DNA of 15,983 nt, from contig CAZQCI010000043.1 of assembly GCA_964592255.1 (NCBI GenBank), positions 1-15,983 of the forward strand, in the 5' to 3' direction. Made by a program: the position numbers and the translations under genes. Origin of the DNA: CAZQCI01 sp964592255. GTDB lineage: Bacteria; UBA10199; SBBF01. This document shows positions 1 through 7,221 of the stretch, piece by piece (positions within the stretch are counted from its first letter, which is position 1; each line of letters begins with the position of its first letter). The notes below the pieces were generated by a model. It saw nothing but the letters and a program-made list of their open reading frames with translations. It was not told the DNA's origin and ran no database searches.

Positions 1-1
1 C

Positions 2-415
2 TGTGGTAGTGAGCCTCATTTCATAGAAAGAAAAACACCCGGTTATGGCTATGATGTTCGTGAAGTAAGTGGAGTGAAAAGATTTTCAAAAATTGTTGGC
101 CGCTATCCCGGTATTACTTTTGTTGTGCCTCATTTAGGTTTTGGGGAAATTGAAGCGTTTATGGCTCTCTTATCCGAACATCCCAACCTGTATTTAGATA
201 CGGCCATGGCTTTAGGTGGGTTTTTCGATGTTGATATTAAAAAACAATGGTTTGAAGCTTTTCCCGAGCGTTTTCTTTTTGGAACCGATTTTCCTAATAT
301 TCCTTACACCTGGAATCAAGAAAAAGACGTTCTGCTTACCATGGGTTTAAGCCAGCCAATTTTGGAGAATATTTTTTTCAGAAATGCTCAAAGATGTCTT
401 GGAATTGTTTTTTGA
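2..415 (+). CDS. Amidohydrolase family protein, C-terminal part (5' end outside window)
   Basis: The frame is open from base 2 with no stop, so the gene starts before the window and only about 137 C-terminal residues are seen. A GTG at 74 is in frame but is probably internal. The visible part looks like the last strands of a TIM-barrel amidohydrolase-2 (PF04909-type) metal hydrolase. It has VVPHLGFGE, which places a metal/substrate His at the end of a strand, then a PNLYLDTA strand, then FLFGTDFPN carrying the conserved Asp. It ends with an ENIFFRNAQRCLGI helix, typical of the family, in which the last helix places an N-A-x-R/K pattern before the C terminus. Known members are hydrolases or decarboxylases of small cyclic or aromatic substrates. 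The substrate cannot be told from this piece. The family call is fairly sure and the function is open. Confidence 0.75.
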   Translation, partial: CGSEPHFIERKTPGYGYDVREVSGVKRFSKIVGRYPGITFVVPHLGFGEIEAFMALLSEHPNLYLDTAMALGGFFDVDIKKQWFEAFPERFLFGTDFPNIPYTWNQEKDVLLTMGLSQPILENIFFRNAQRCLGIVF

Positions 416-422
416 AGATGTT

Positions 423-459
423 GGGTTAGCCTATTTTGGGCTAGCCCGTTCCGGGCTTT
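423..459 (+). terminator. Two overlapping hairpins after the amidohydrolase gene, possible terminator
   Basis: Arm GGGTTAGCC (423-431) pairs with GGCTAGCCC (439-447): nine pairs, one of them G-U, loop of 7. A second hairpin, GCCCG (444-448) with CGGGC (452-456), loop TTC, is followed by TTTC. The two share bases 444-447 and cannot form together. The position, 8 bases past the stop codon, suits a terminator, but the T run is short, so strength is doubtful. Confidence 0.4.
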
Positions 460-460
460 C

Positions 461-496
461 AGGTGAGGCATCCGGGCCCAATCGGACACCCCACCT
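461..496. repeat. Imperfect inverted repeat in the spacer before thiE
   Basis: AGGTG (461-465) pairs with CACCT (492-496), and inside it TCCG (471-474) pairs with CGGA (483-486) around a GGGCCC core. This stretch is clearly more GC-rich than the very AT-rich 100 bases that follow (about 535-663), where I see no gene. It could be an extended terminator or a remnant of a REP-like element. No second copy is visible in the window. Confidence 0.3.
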
Positions 497-639
497 TAGT
501 TCCCGCTGACGTAACCCTTTACAACCTACACAATTCTTACTAAAGCAAGACTGATGCCAAAAAAATAAAAAATAAAAATAAAATAATATCAATAGCTTAA
601 CAAATCAATAGTGAACGCCTCCATTTAAAGTATATTAAT

Positions 640-667
640 ATTTTAAATAATGTATTTTAAATAATGT
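640..667 (+). repeat. 14-bp perfect tandem duplication covering the first possible thiE start
   Basis: The unit ATTTTAAATAATGT occurs twice head to tail, at 640-653 and 654-667. The second copy holds the ATG at 664, the most upstream in-frame start of thiE. The first copy holds an ATG in another frame. No Shine-Dalgarno sequence is present before either. Confidence 0.85.
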
Positions 668-1323
668 TCACAGAAGAGAATGTGTATTTAAAAAATATGG
701 AAAGAATGGTTAAAGGCTTCTATCCGATTCTGGATGTTTCTTACACACCGGATTATCCGGCTTATCAATTAGCGGAAGATATTTTATCTTCCGGTGTGGG
801 GTGGCTTCAATTAAGGCAGAAAAATCTTTCAGAAGGGGATTTTTTAAAATTGGCCCAAAAGATTTCTTATCTTAAAATTCATAATTCGTTCCAATTCATC
901 ATCAATCATTTTGTGGATGTGGCTCTAAAAATAGGTGCTGATGGGGTTCATTTGGGGGCTACCTCCCTGTCCATCAACTCTGCCCGGAAAATTATGGGGG
1001 ATAAGGCCATTATCGGTGCCTCGGTGCATTCCCTGGAAGAAGGAATCCAAAAAGAAGAAGAAGGGGCTGATTATCTCACTTTTGGTGCCATATACCCTAC
1101 GGCGACTAAAGAAGGGGGCCATCCCATTCAAGGGCTTGAGAAATTAAAAGAATTGTGTGAAAAAGTGTCCATCCCCGTTATTGCAGTTGGTGGTATGACT
1201 CCAGAACGAGTCAAAGCAGTTCTAAAAACTGGAGCCGCCGGTTTTTCAGTGATTACAGCTATCAGCCGTAGTCCTAAACCAGCTGAAATTTCTCGAGAAT
1301 TTTGGCAACTTTCCCAAAAATGA
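664..1323 (+). CDS. thiE: Thiamine phosphate synthase (ThiE/TenI family)
   Basis: ThiE joins the thiazole phosphate and HMP-pyrophosphate to make thiamine phosphate in the cytosol. The TIM-barrel signature motifs are present in order: WLQLRQKNLS (the LRxK strand), INHFVDVALKIGADGVHLG (usual form IN-D-DLA--GADGVHLG), IGASVHSLEE, GADYLTFGAIYPTATKEG (the PTxTK phosphate/pyrimidine loop), IPVIAVGGM and GAAGFSVITAI. The length of about 205-219 residues fits the family. The start is uncertain. The ATG at 664 lies in a tandem duplication without a ribosome site. ATG 697 or 706 gives an N terminus (MVKGFYPILD) closer to known ThiE. INH in place of the usual IND is a mild deviation. No other thiamine gene is nearby, so a salvage role or a TenI-like paralogue is possible. 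The fully kept PTATK loop favours ThiE. Confidence 0.88.
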   Translation: MFTEENVYLKNMERMVKGFYPILDVSYTPDYPAYQLAEDILSSGVGWLQLRQKNLSEGDFLKLAQKISYLKIHNSFQFIINHFVDVALKIGADGVHLGATSLSINSARKIMGDKAIIGASVHSLEEGIQKEEEGADYLTFGAIYPTATKEGGHPIQGLEKLKELCEKVSIPVIAVGGMTPERVKAVLKTGAAGFSVITAISRSPKPAEISREFWQLSQK

Positions 1324-1366
1324 GCCGATAATTAAAAGTGAGGGAAGACGAAAAAGGGGTTTGGAC

Positions 1367-3664
1367 ATGGTTTATTTTAATTCAATCGGCGCTTCTCTTA
1401 TCTTGGCTCAACAGCCTACGGGCGAAGCTTCTAGCGATACTCCTCCCACTTCGGCTCAAGGGGTTCTTCCTTCTCCTCTACCCAGTAGGCCATTACCTAT
1501 AATCGATCCAGCCGAAATCATAAGAAACTTTGCCGTGAGGGCCCAAGGTTCTTTCGACCCTGCAACAGTCGCTTATCTTGACAGCATTATTCCCGGTGAT
1601 GCGAGTTATTCCCAGTTGGGGGATCAACGTCCCCTTACTTTTACTTTTTTTTCTTATCCTGAAGGGGAGCCTTTCAGAAAAAGAAATTTGCAGGCCTTTC
1701 CTGGATATAACCAGGTGGGGGAAGAAGAAGGGAGCCCTACCGTCACTCTTCTTCCTTTGGGGGAGCGTCCTCGTGAAACAGTTTCTAGTGATATCAAAAA
1801 TTCTCACTTAAACGCCCAGGCTGAAAGTCCAGTTTCTTCACTCATTGATGCTGTAAAAAACGAAACGGACATTTTGGATCTTATGGCGGGAATGGTGCGC
1901 TGGATTAAAGGGCATGTTTCCTATCGTTTAAATGATGATCACCGCAGTATGGAGCAAGTTCTTCAAGAGGGTTGGGGGGATTGCGATGATGTAAATCAAA
2001 TTGTCAAAGAGGCTTGTGATCAGTTGGGTATTGAATGTCAATCGGTTGAAGGCGCTTTTTTTGAACCTGACTTTAAAGGGCATACGGGTTGGGTACGCCA
2101 TGCCTGGAATATGGTCAAAGTTGGAGAGGCTTGGGTGCCTGTTGATGCCGTGTTGGGAGAAGAAGGACAACCCAAGGATGGGGATGAGTTATGGGCCATG
2201 GCGCAACGTTATTTGTGGATTCCTTTTACCGACCGCGGCATGGACATGGATCAATGGAATCGACTTGTTTCTATTAAACTCAACGAAACAATTGGAGTCA
2301 TTAATTTTGATACAGTGGAGGTAGCCTGGAATGCCGTTGGGGATGTTGTTGACAAACTACACATGTCCCCCGCTGCACTGAGGACTTATTTGCAGAGCCA
2401 AGGTTTAGGCAATGTTGTATCGGACGATTTCAATCAAAATCAAAAAATTTATCTCGATGTAGTATTGGCACAGTGGTTGGGCACTCCCGAAACGGTGGGA
2501 AATCCCTTGGAAGATTTGGCGTGCTTGCATCAACTTTTGGTTTCCAAAACTTGGTCTGATGAGGTGAGGGCGGATCTTGAATTTTCCGGAATGACCCTTC
2601 TGACTTTTGCATTAACCGATGCGGAAAACGAACGTGATCAAGGAGAAACAAGTGTTATTATTTCTGCCGATGATTTGTATCAGGCTTATCAAACATGGAA
2701 GGAAGATCTTCCGGAGCCGGAAGGATACACAGGGCTTGTGTTGGAAGAATGGGAAAGACGTTTGGGAGCTTTGTATGCTTTTGATCAGCAACCAGTTCCT
2801 GAAGATCTGTTTCCGGGTAGCCCCAAAAACGGAGGATTTTTACCAGTGCTGTGTTTGATTCGTGAAGGTAAAACCCCCGAAGAGTTGCGTTCCACCACTC
2901 TCGCATATGCTGTAGCTCGTAGGACAGGCATTCCTGATTTTACGGAAGACGCCGAGTTGACAGCACGATGGATTGACGATTTGGAATTACAATGGGCCGA
3001 ATCAAGTGATGTGTTAAAATGGACAAGTCTCTATGATGCCATGAAAACCAATCAAGGGGACGAATCGGCTGATGGGGCTGCTTTTAAAACAGCGGGGTAT
3101 TCGTATGCCCGTTCTGATAATCAGGGGATGTCTATTCTGGCCCTGATTGATTTTAGAAAAATGGCAACACGGGAATTGAATCGACGTTTAGAAGTTGTGT
3201 CTGGGGGTCAATTGGACCGGTACCAACTTGATGAAACTCTGACTCTGCTTGATTTTATTTATCGTACTCATTTAACGGAACGTGTGATTACCGATGCCCG
3301 TGCTTTTGTGGATTTGCCTCCTCCTGAGAAAAAAGAGAACAGTTTATCTCAAACTAATTTTTCTACTGCTCTTTATATTGAGTCGACTTTATCTAAAGCG
3401 CAAATGATGCAGGCCTCCATCAAGTGGTCTCAAGCTCGTGAGGTTCAATTAAGTAATGAGAGAGGTGTTCAAGAAAGGTTGTTGGTGGATTTGGACCAAA
3501 AGTCATCACAAGATTTACAGGACACTTTAAAAGCCATGGACCTTTTGGCTCAAGGTATTTTGGCATTATCCCAAAATCCGGATGCATCCAGTACACGTAT
3601 TGCTTGGTGCCAGCAATGGTTAGAGCGTTATTGTCAGATTACGGGTGCGCCTATTCCATCTTAA
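1367..3664 (+). CDS. Large protein with transglutaminase-like core, function unknown
   Basis: This 765-residue protein starts at ATG 1367, seven bases after AAGGGG; a TTG at 1361 is too close to that site. A transglutaminase/cysteine-protease-like core lies at about residues 180-265. It holds a candidate triad: Cys206 in GWGDCDD, His245 in VRHAWNMVKV and Asp260 in WVPVDAVLG. The Cys-Asp-Asp motif followed by H-W-N and a V-x-V-D strand matches the bacterial transglutaminase-core family (PF01841-like). These enzymes act as proteases, peptide amidases or crosslinkers. Residues 1-60 are low-complexity, rich in Pro, Ser and Thr, and show no convincing signal peptide. Residues 280-765 are mostly helical, acidic and Gln/Glu-rich, and match nothing I recognise. 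The stop codon overlaps that of the convergent lipoprotein gene. The core call is good; substrate and cell location are unknown. Confidence 0.7.
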   Translation: MVYFNSIGASLILAQQPTGEASSDTPPTSAQGVLPSPLPSRPLPIIDPAEIIRNFAVRAQGSFDPATVAYLDSIIPGDASYSQLGDQRPLTFTFFSYPEGEPFRKRNLQAFPGYNQVGEEEGSPTVTLLPLGERPRETVSSDIKNSHLNAQAESPVSSLIDAVKNETDILDLMAGMVRWIKGHVSYRLNDDHRSMEQVLQEGWGDCDDVNQIVKEACDQLGIECQSVEGAFFEPDFKGHTGWVRHAWNMVKVGEAWVPVDAVLGEEGQPKDGDELWAMAQRYLWIPFTDRGMDMDQWNRLVSIKLNETIGVINFDTVEVAWNAVGDVVDKLHMSPAALRTYLQSQGLGNVVSDDFNQNQKIYLDVVLAQWLGTPETVGNPLEDLACLHQLLVSKTWSDEVRADLEFSGMTLLTFALTDAENERDQGETSVIISADDLYQAYQTWKEDLPEPEGYTGLVLEEWERRLGALYAFDQQPVPEDLFPGSPKNGGFLPVLCLIREGKTPEELRSTTLAYAVARRTGIPDFTEDAELTARWIDDLELQWAESSDVLKWTSLYDAMKTNQGDESADGAAFKTAGYSYARSDNQGMSILALIDFRKMATRELNRRLEVVSGGQLDRYQLDETLTLLDFIYRTHLTERVITDARAFVDLPPPEKKENSLSQTNFSTALYIESTLSKAQMMQASIKWSQAREVQLSNERGVQERLLVDLDQKSSQDLQDTLKAMDLLAQGILALSQNPDASSTRIAWCQQWLERYCQITGAPIPS

Positions 3665-4017
3665 TGAAATTTGTAAGTATAAATAAGAGAATCGTTGGTT
3701 TGGAAGGTAAGATAATGCTTTTGTCCGCTATAGGGAGTGACGTAGCCTGTTTCTACTTCGAAGATTTGATTGCTGGTGTGGTAAGACCACTGTACTTTGA
3801 TGTGCCCGTCTTTTAAGGGAGTAAAGGAAATTTTTCTTATTTCAGCAGGCTCTAGTGAGCCTGACCAAACCATATCATCTGCGGCAAATACTTTTATAGA
3901 ATCGATGCGAATGTCTTTTTCACTAGAAAGAAAAATTTTTTCTCGGATGGGAGAGCATGAAGTAAGAACGATGAAAAGAAATATTAAGATGCTTTTTTTT
4001 CCTGACGTCGGTTTCAT
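3661..4017 (-). CDS. Small predicted lipoprotein, unknown function
   Basis: This 118-residue protein opens with a basic stretch (GKK), a hydrophobic segment at residues 9-17 and a lipobox LTSC with the lipidated Cys at 21. The next residue is Ser rather than Asp, which favours the outer membrane in Gram-negatives. The mature part is beta-rich with no domain I recognise. It begins five bases after the glpK stop, with no clear ribosome site of its own, so it is probably translated by coupling within the lipase-glpK operon. Its stop codon shares two bases with the stop of the convergent transglutaminase-like gene. An overlapping open frame on the other strand has no signal or family features and is treated as a shadow. 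Confidence 0.7.
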   Translation of the reverse strand: MKPTSGKKSILIFLFIVLTSCSPIREKIFLSSEKDIRIDSIKVFAADDMVWSGSLEPAEIRKISFTPLKDGHIKVQWSYHTSNQIFEVETGYVTPYSGQKHYLTFQTNDSLIYTYKFH

Positions 4018-4022
4018 AAAGT

Positions 4023-5504
4023 TTAAGATTTTTTAACCGCAGCCTGCCAAATCTTCTTAAGTTCTTGTCTTGTTTTTGAAGGGAGTGTCGGAGAAAAAGT
4101 GTGGTCTTCTTTCCAGCTAGATCGAATGTCATCTGCACTTTTCCATAAACCAACAGCCAGACCAGCGAGAAAAGCCGCACCAAAGGCGGTGGTTTCAATC
4201 ATCTTCGGGCGAACGATAGGAACTCCTAAAATATCCGCTTGAAACTGCATCATCAAATTGTTGGCACTGGCACCACCATCTACTTTGAGTGATTTTAATT
4301 TTCGGCCAGAATCTTTTTCCATCGCACTTAAAATTTCCATTTGTTGATAAGCAATACCTTCCAATGTAGCCCGTGCGATATGGGCGCGTGTGGTGCCGCG
4401 GGTTAGTCCACAAATTAATCCTCTGGCATGCGGGTTCCAGTGGGGAGCCCCGAGGCCCGCCAAAGCTGGTACAAACATCACTCCCCCATTATCGGGTACA
4501 CTTTCTGCCAAGGACTCAATCTCACTGGACGACTTGATGATTTGCAAGCCATCCCGTAACCACTGAACGGCCGCTCCCGCGATGAAGGAGGATCCTTCAA
4601 AAGCATAAGAGACTTTATTGCCAATTTTCCAGGCAACGGTTGTGAGTAAGCCGGTTTTAGATGTTATGGGTTTAGACCCGATGTTCATGAGTAAAAAGGA
4701 TCCGGTACCATAAGTGCATTTGGCTTCCCCCATCCCAAAACAGGCCTGTCCAAAGAGTGCTGCCTGCTGGTCGCCAGCGATACCCGCTACAGGAATGCCG
4801 TCGGGCAATCCAGGCACATTTCGTGTCTTTCCATACAGATAAGAAGAGGGCAGAATTTCGGGAAGAATGTTTTCGGGCACATCAAATAATTTTAGAAGAT
4901 GTTTGTCCCATTGCAACGTTTTCAAATCCATCAACAGCGTGCGTGAGGCATTAGAGACATCGGTTACATGGCTTGCACCATGCGTTAATTTCCAGGTTAA
5001 AAAAGTGTCGATCGTGCCGAAGGCTAAATCTCCTGCTTTTGCTAGTTTCCGTGCATCAACAACATTGTCTAAAATCCATTTTATTTTTGTGCCGGAAAAA
5101 TAAGGGTCTAACACTAAACCAGTTTTTGATTTGATCAATTTTTCTTTACCGCTCTTTTTTAATTTTTCACAGAAAGAGGCTGTGCGCCGGTCTTGCCAAA
5201 CGATGGCATTGTGAATAGGACGAGATGTGTGACGGTTCCAGAGAACGGTTGTTTCACGTTGGTTGGTGATGCCAATTCCGGCAATTCGCTTTGAATCCAC
5301 GCCCGCCATACTTAATGCTTCGCCGATGGTTTTGACGGTGGAGGCCCAAATTTCATCGGCATCGTGTTCTACCCAGCTCGGTTGAGGATAATGCTGCGGG
5401 AACTCATTATTCTTTTTGGCCAGTATATTTAGATTTTGATCCAGAATTAAAACGGTTGTTCCGGTTGTGCCTTGGTCGATGGATAAGATGAGATCTTGGT
5501 TCAT
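4023..5504 (-). CDS. glpK: Glycerol kinase
   Basis: The enzyme phosphorylates glycerol to sn-glycerol-3-phosphate with ATP in the cytosol. The protein has 493 residues, normal for GlpK. The FGGY-kinase motifs are in order: SIDQGTTGTT (phosphate loop, residues 8-17), NQRET with Arg83 and Glu84, VWQDRRT with Trp103, GTIDTFLTWKLT, DVSNASRT, GIAGDQQAALFGQ with the catalytic Asp245, KCTYGTGSF, VPALAGLGAPHWN and KVDGGASANNLMMQFQAD. The glycerol-binding residues Arg, Glu, Trp and Asp fall at the same numbers as in the E. coli enzyme. The Firmicute HPr-phosphorylated His loop is absent. The start at 5504 is set by AGGAG six bases upstream. It overlaps the lipase stop as ATGA, so translation is coupled. 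No glpF or glpD is in view. Confidence 0.97.
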   Translation of the reverse strand: MNQDLILSIDQGTTGTTVLILDQNLNILAKKNNEFPQHYPQPSWVEHDADEIWASTVKTIGEALSMAGVDSKRIAGIGITNQRETTVLWNRHTSRPIHNAIVWQDRRTASFCEKLKKSGKEKLIKSKTGLVLDPYFSGTKIKWILDNVVDARKLAKAGDLAFGTIDTFLTWKLTHGASHVTDVSNASRTLLMDLKTLQWDKHLLKLFDVPENILPEILPSSYLYGKTRNVPGLPDGIPVAGIAGDQQAALFGQACFGMGEAKCTYGTGSFLLMNIGSKPITSKTGLLTTVAWKIGNKVSYAFEGSSFIAGAAVQWLRDGLQIIKSSSEIESLAESVPDNGGVMFVPALAGLGAPHWNPHARGLICGLTRGTTRAHIARATLEGIAYQQMEILSAMEKDSGRKLKSLKVDGGASANNLMMQFQADILGVPIVRPKMIETTAFGAAFLAGLAVGLWKSADDIRSSWKEDHTFSPTLPSKTRQELKKIWQAAVKKS

Positions 5505-6268
5505 AGAAATCTCCTGAAAAAGTCCGTTACTTTCTGCGCCACCCATTCTTTTTCGTAATCGAGCGTGATGACGTGGTAACTATTTTCCAATGTGACGGTT
5601 TCGGTAATGGTGGATGACACTTGTCTTGCGACCTGATTCATAGAATCGTAAGGCGCTGTAGAATCGTGACGTGAATGAATGAGAAGTAAAGGTGTGTGGA
5701 TTTTGGCCAAATCATCGCGCACGACTTTTTGCAAATCCACCAAACTGTAAATGCACGATAGAGGCATACGGTCATAGTTCCAAAAATTGCCTTTGGCGTT
5801 GGGGTCTTTAATGTCTACCCCTAATTTTTTTTGGTATTTCCAAAAAAATTTAATTGGTGAATTTTCAATGACAGGTAATAATTTTGCTGTCCACGGTTTA
5901 AGATAAAGTGGGGTGGCTAGGCATGCTGCAGCGGTAATGGCTTGCGGATGATCGATGCTTAACTTGAGTGTGAGGAGGGAGCCCAATGACAAGCCTGCGA
6001 CAAAAATTTTAGAACACGATTTCTGTAATTGTTGGTAAGCTTCTTCAATACTTTCATACCAGTCATGCCAATTCGTTTGTGCGCAATTTTCGGGTGTGGT
6101 TCCGTGCCCAGCCAACAAAGGGGCTGAAACTGTAAACCCGGCTTTACCTAAAGCCCGTGCTACGGAACGCACCGAATCCGGGGTTCCGGTAAAACCATGA
6201 GATAAAATAACACCGGCCCCGTTTGTGCCTTCAATAAAAATAGGGTCAATTTGTGGGTTGTGTGGCAT
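5501..6268 (-). CDS. Alpha/beta hydrolase, probable monoacylglycerol lipase (Est30/bMGL family)
   Basis: This 255-residue serine hydrolase has the oxyanion motif HGFTGTP (24-30), nucleophile elbow GLSLGS with Ser94, acid Asp202 in HSRHDSTAP and base His232 in NSYHVITLDYEKE. From memory, the stretches HGFTG-P-S-R, KAGFTV, GHGT, HDW-ES-EE-Y, IFVAGLS and NSYHV-TLDY closely resemble the Bacillus monoacylglycerol lipase and Geobacillus Est30 carboxylesterase family. The cap region is about residues 118-170. There is no signal peptide, so it acts in the cytosol. Its last codon overlaps glpK (ATGA), which supports release of glycerol from a monoglyceride as its job. An unspecific carboxylesterase is the alternative. 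There is no Shine-Dalgarno before the ATG and an in-frame stop lies 15 bases upstream, so this start is the only one. Confidence 0.88.
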   Translation of the reverse strand: MPHNPQIDPIFIEGTNGAGVILSHGFTGTPDSVRSVARALGKAGFTVSAPLLAGHGTTPENCAQTNWHDWYESIEEAYQQLQKSCSKIFVAGLSLGSLLTLKLSIDHPQAITAAACLATPLYLKPWTAKLLPVIENSPIKFFWKYQKKLGVDIKDPNAKGNFWNYDRMPLSCIYSLVDLQKVVRDDLAKIHTPLLLIHSRHDSTAPYDSMNQVARQVSSTITETVTLENSYHVITLDYEKEWVAQKVTDFFRRFL

Positions 6269-6279
6269 GTAAGAAAAGT

Positions 6280-6308
6280 TCTATATCGTTCTTCATTCTC
6301 TCTGTCCA
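6280..6308 (-). promoter_or_regulatory. Sigma-70 promoter of the lipase-glpK-lipoprotein operon
   Basis: Read on the minus strand, TGGACA (6303-6308, five of six matches to TTGACA) is followed by a 17-base spacer and TATAGA (6280-6285, four of six matches to TATAAT). Transcription would begin near 6273, about five bases before the lipase ATG at 6268. This leaves no room for a ribosome site, and none is seen. Confidence 0.55.
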
Positions 6309-6339
6309 ATCCAGATTTTTTTGATTTTGGAGAATTGTT

Positions 6340-7221
6340 ATGAAACGTCTTTTTCTTTTTGGAGTATGTTTTCTCATGTGCCACTGCACAGGCTCATCGG
6401 TTTCTCATCAAACAAATTCCCAACCATCGTCTGTAACTCCAGTTCGTTTTATAGCGGTGGGGGATACGGGTACGGGGGATGTTAATCAGCAAGCAGTGGC
6501 TGATGTGATATTGGCCCAATGCCAGTTGGAAGGATGTGATTTTGTCCTCCTACTTGGTGATAATTTTTATGACAGTGGAGTTACTAGTGTAGATGACCCT
6601 CTTTGGCAGACGGCTTTTGAAATTCCTTATGCTGATTTTAGCATTCCGTTCTATCCTGTCTTAGGCAATCACGATATGCTTGGAAATGCTCAAGCGGAAA
6701 TTGATTATTCCAGCAATAGCTCCAAATGGGTGATGAGTGATCGATATTATGTTGTTTCTGAGCCTGTAACGAATCCCCTCATTGATTTTTTTGCACTCGA
6801 TTCCAATAATTTTGATTCTACACAAGCTTCTTGGTTGGAACAGGCTCTCGCCCAGTCTACCAGCACCTGGAAAGTGATTTACGATCACCACCCTCTTTAT
6901 AGTAATGGGCCCCATGGTGATGATCATGCAGGTCTGTCTGCTACCCTGGTTCCTTTAATCTGCGGCAAAATTAATTTTATTTTGTCAGGACATGATCATG
7001 ATAAAGAACACCTTATCGGTACAACGGATCATTGTAGCTTTAATCAGATTGTTTTAGGAACGGGAGGCCGAGAACTGTACACGCCAACTCCCGATGAGAG
7101 AACCTTATTTGCAGCCTCTACCTTTGGATTTGGCTGGTTTGAAGTGACAGAAGAGACCGTGAATTTTAAATTTATCGACAATATGGGTGTTGTAGAATAC
7201 GAATCTTCCATCACTCCCTGA
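6340..7221 (+). CDS. Secreted purple acid phosphatase-like metallophosphoesterase
   Basis: This 293-residue enzyme has an N-terminal signal sequence: MKR, then a hydrophobic stretch to about residue 15, then Cys14/Cys16. A lipoprotein is possible, although no canonical lipobox is present. The dinuclear metal motifs are GDTG (Asp42), GDNFY (Asp74 and the Tyr77 that colours purple phosphatases), GNHD (109-112), YDHHP (His183) and GHDHD (His218, His220). The stretch from D-P-L-W-Q to GNHDMLGNAQAEIDYS and S-K-W resembles the mammalian tartrate-resistant type-5 enzyme (ACP5), not the bacterial cyclic-nucleotide phosphodiesterases. A periplasmic or surface role in scavenging phosphate is likely. 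The start is supported by GGAG seven bases upstream. It is divergent from the lipase operon. The stop codon lies inside a duplicated palindrome. Confidence 0.88.
   Translation: MKRLFLFGVCFLMCHCTGSSVSHQTNSQPSSVTPVRFIAVGDTGTGDVNQQAVADVILAQCQLEGCDFVLLLGDNFYDSGVTSVDDPLWQTAFEIPYADFSIPFYPVLGNHDMLGNAQAEIDYSSNSSKWVMSDRYYVVSEPVTNPLIDFFALDSNNFDSTQASWLEQALAQSTSTWKVIYDHHPLYSNGPHGDDHAGLSATLVPLICGKINFILSGHDHDKEHLIGTTDHCSFNQIVLGTGGRELYTPTPDERTLFAASTFGFGWFEVTEETVNFKFIDNMGVVEYESSITP

Noticed and set aside
503..535. Resemblance to the 3' part of a thiamine (TPP) riboswitch before thiE: CTGAC, then ACCCTTT and AACCT
   Set aside because: The 5' GGGGTGC arm, the full CTGAGA box and the GAACCTGAT core are missing or altered, and no fitting helices were found. 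The likeness is probably chance.
2461..2480. TGGCAC motif at about 2466 as a sigma-54 promoter inside the transglutaminase-like gene
   Set aside because: The -12 part reads TTGG instead of TTGC, so the invariant GC is missing. It lies inside a coding region with no gene start after it.
3604..4036. Plus-strand open frames opposite the small lipoprotein gene
   Set aside because: They show no ribosome site, signal or family motif, while the minus-strand frame has a clear signal peptide and lipobox and fits the operon.
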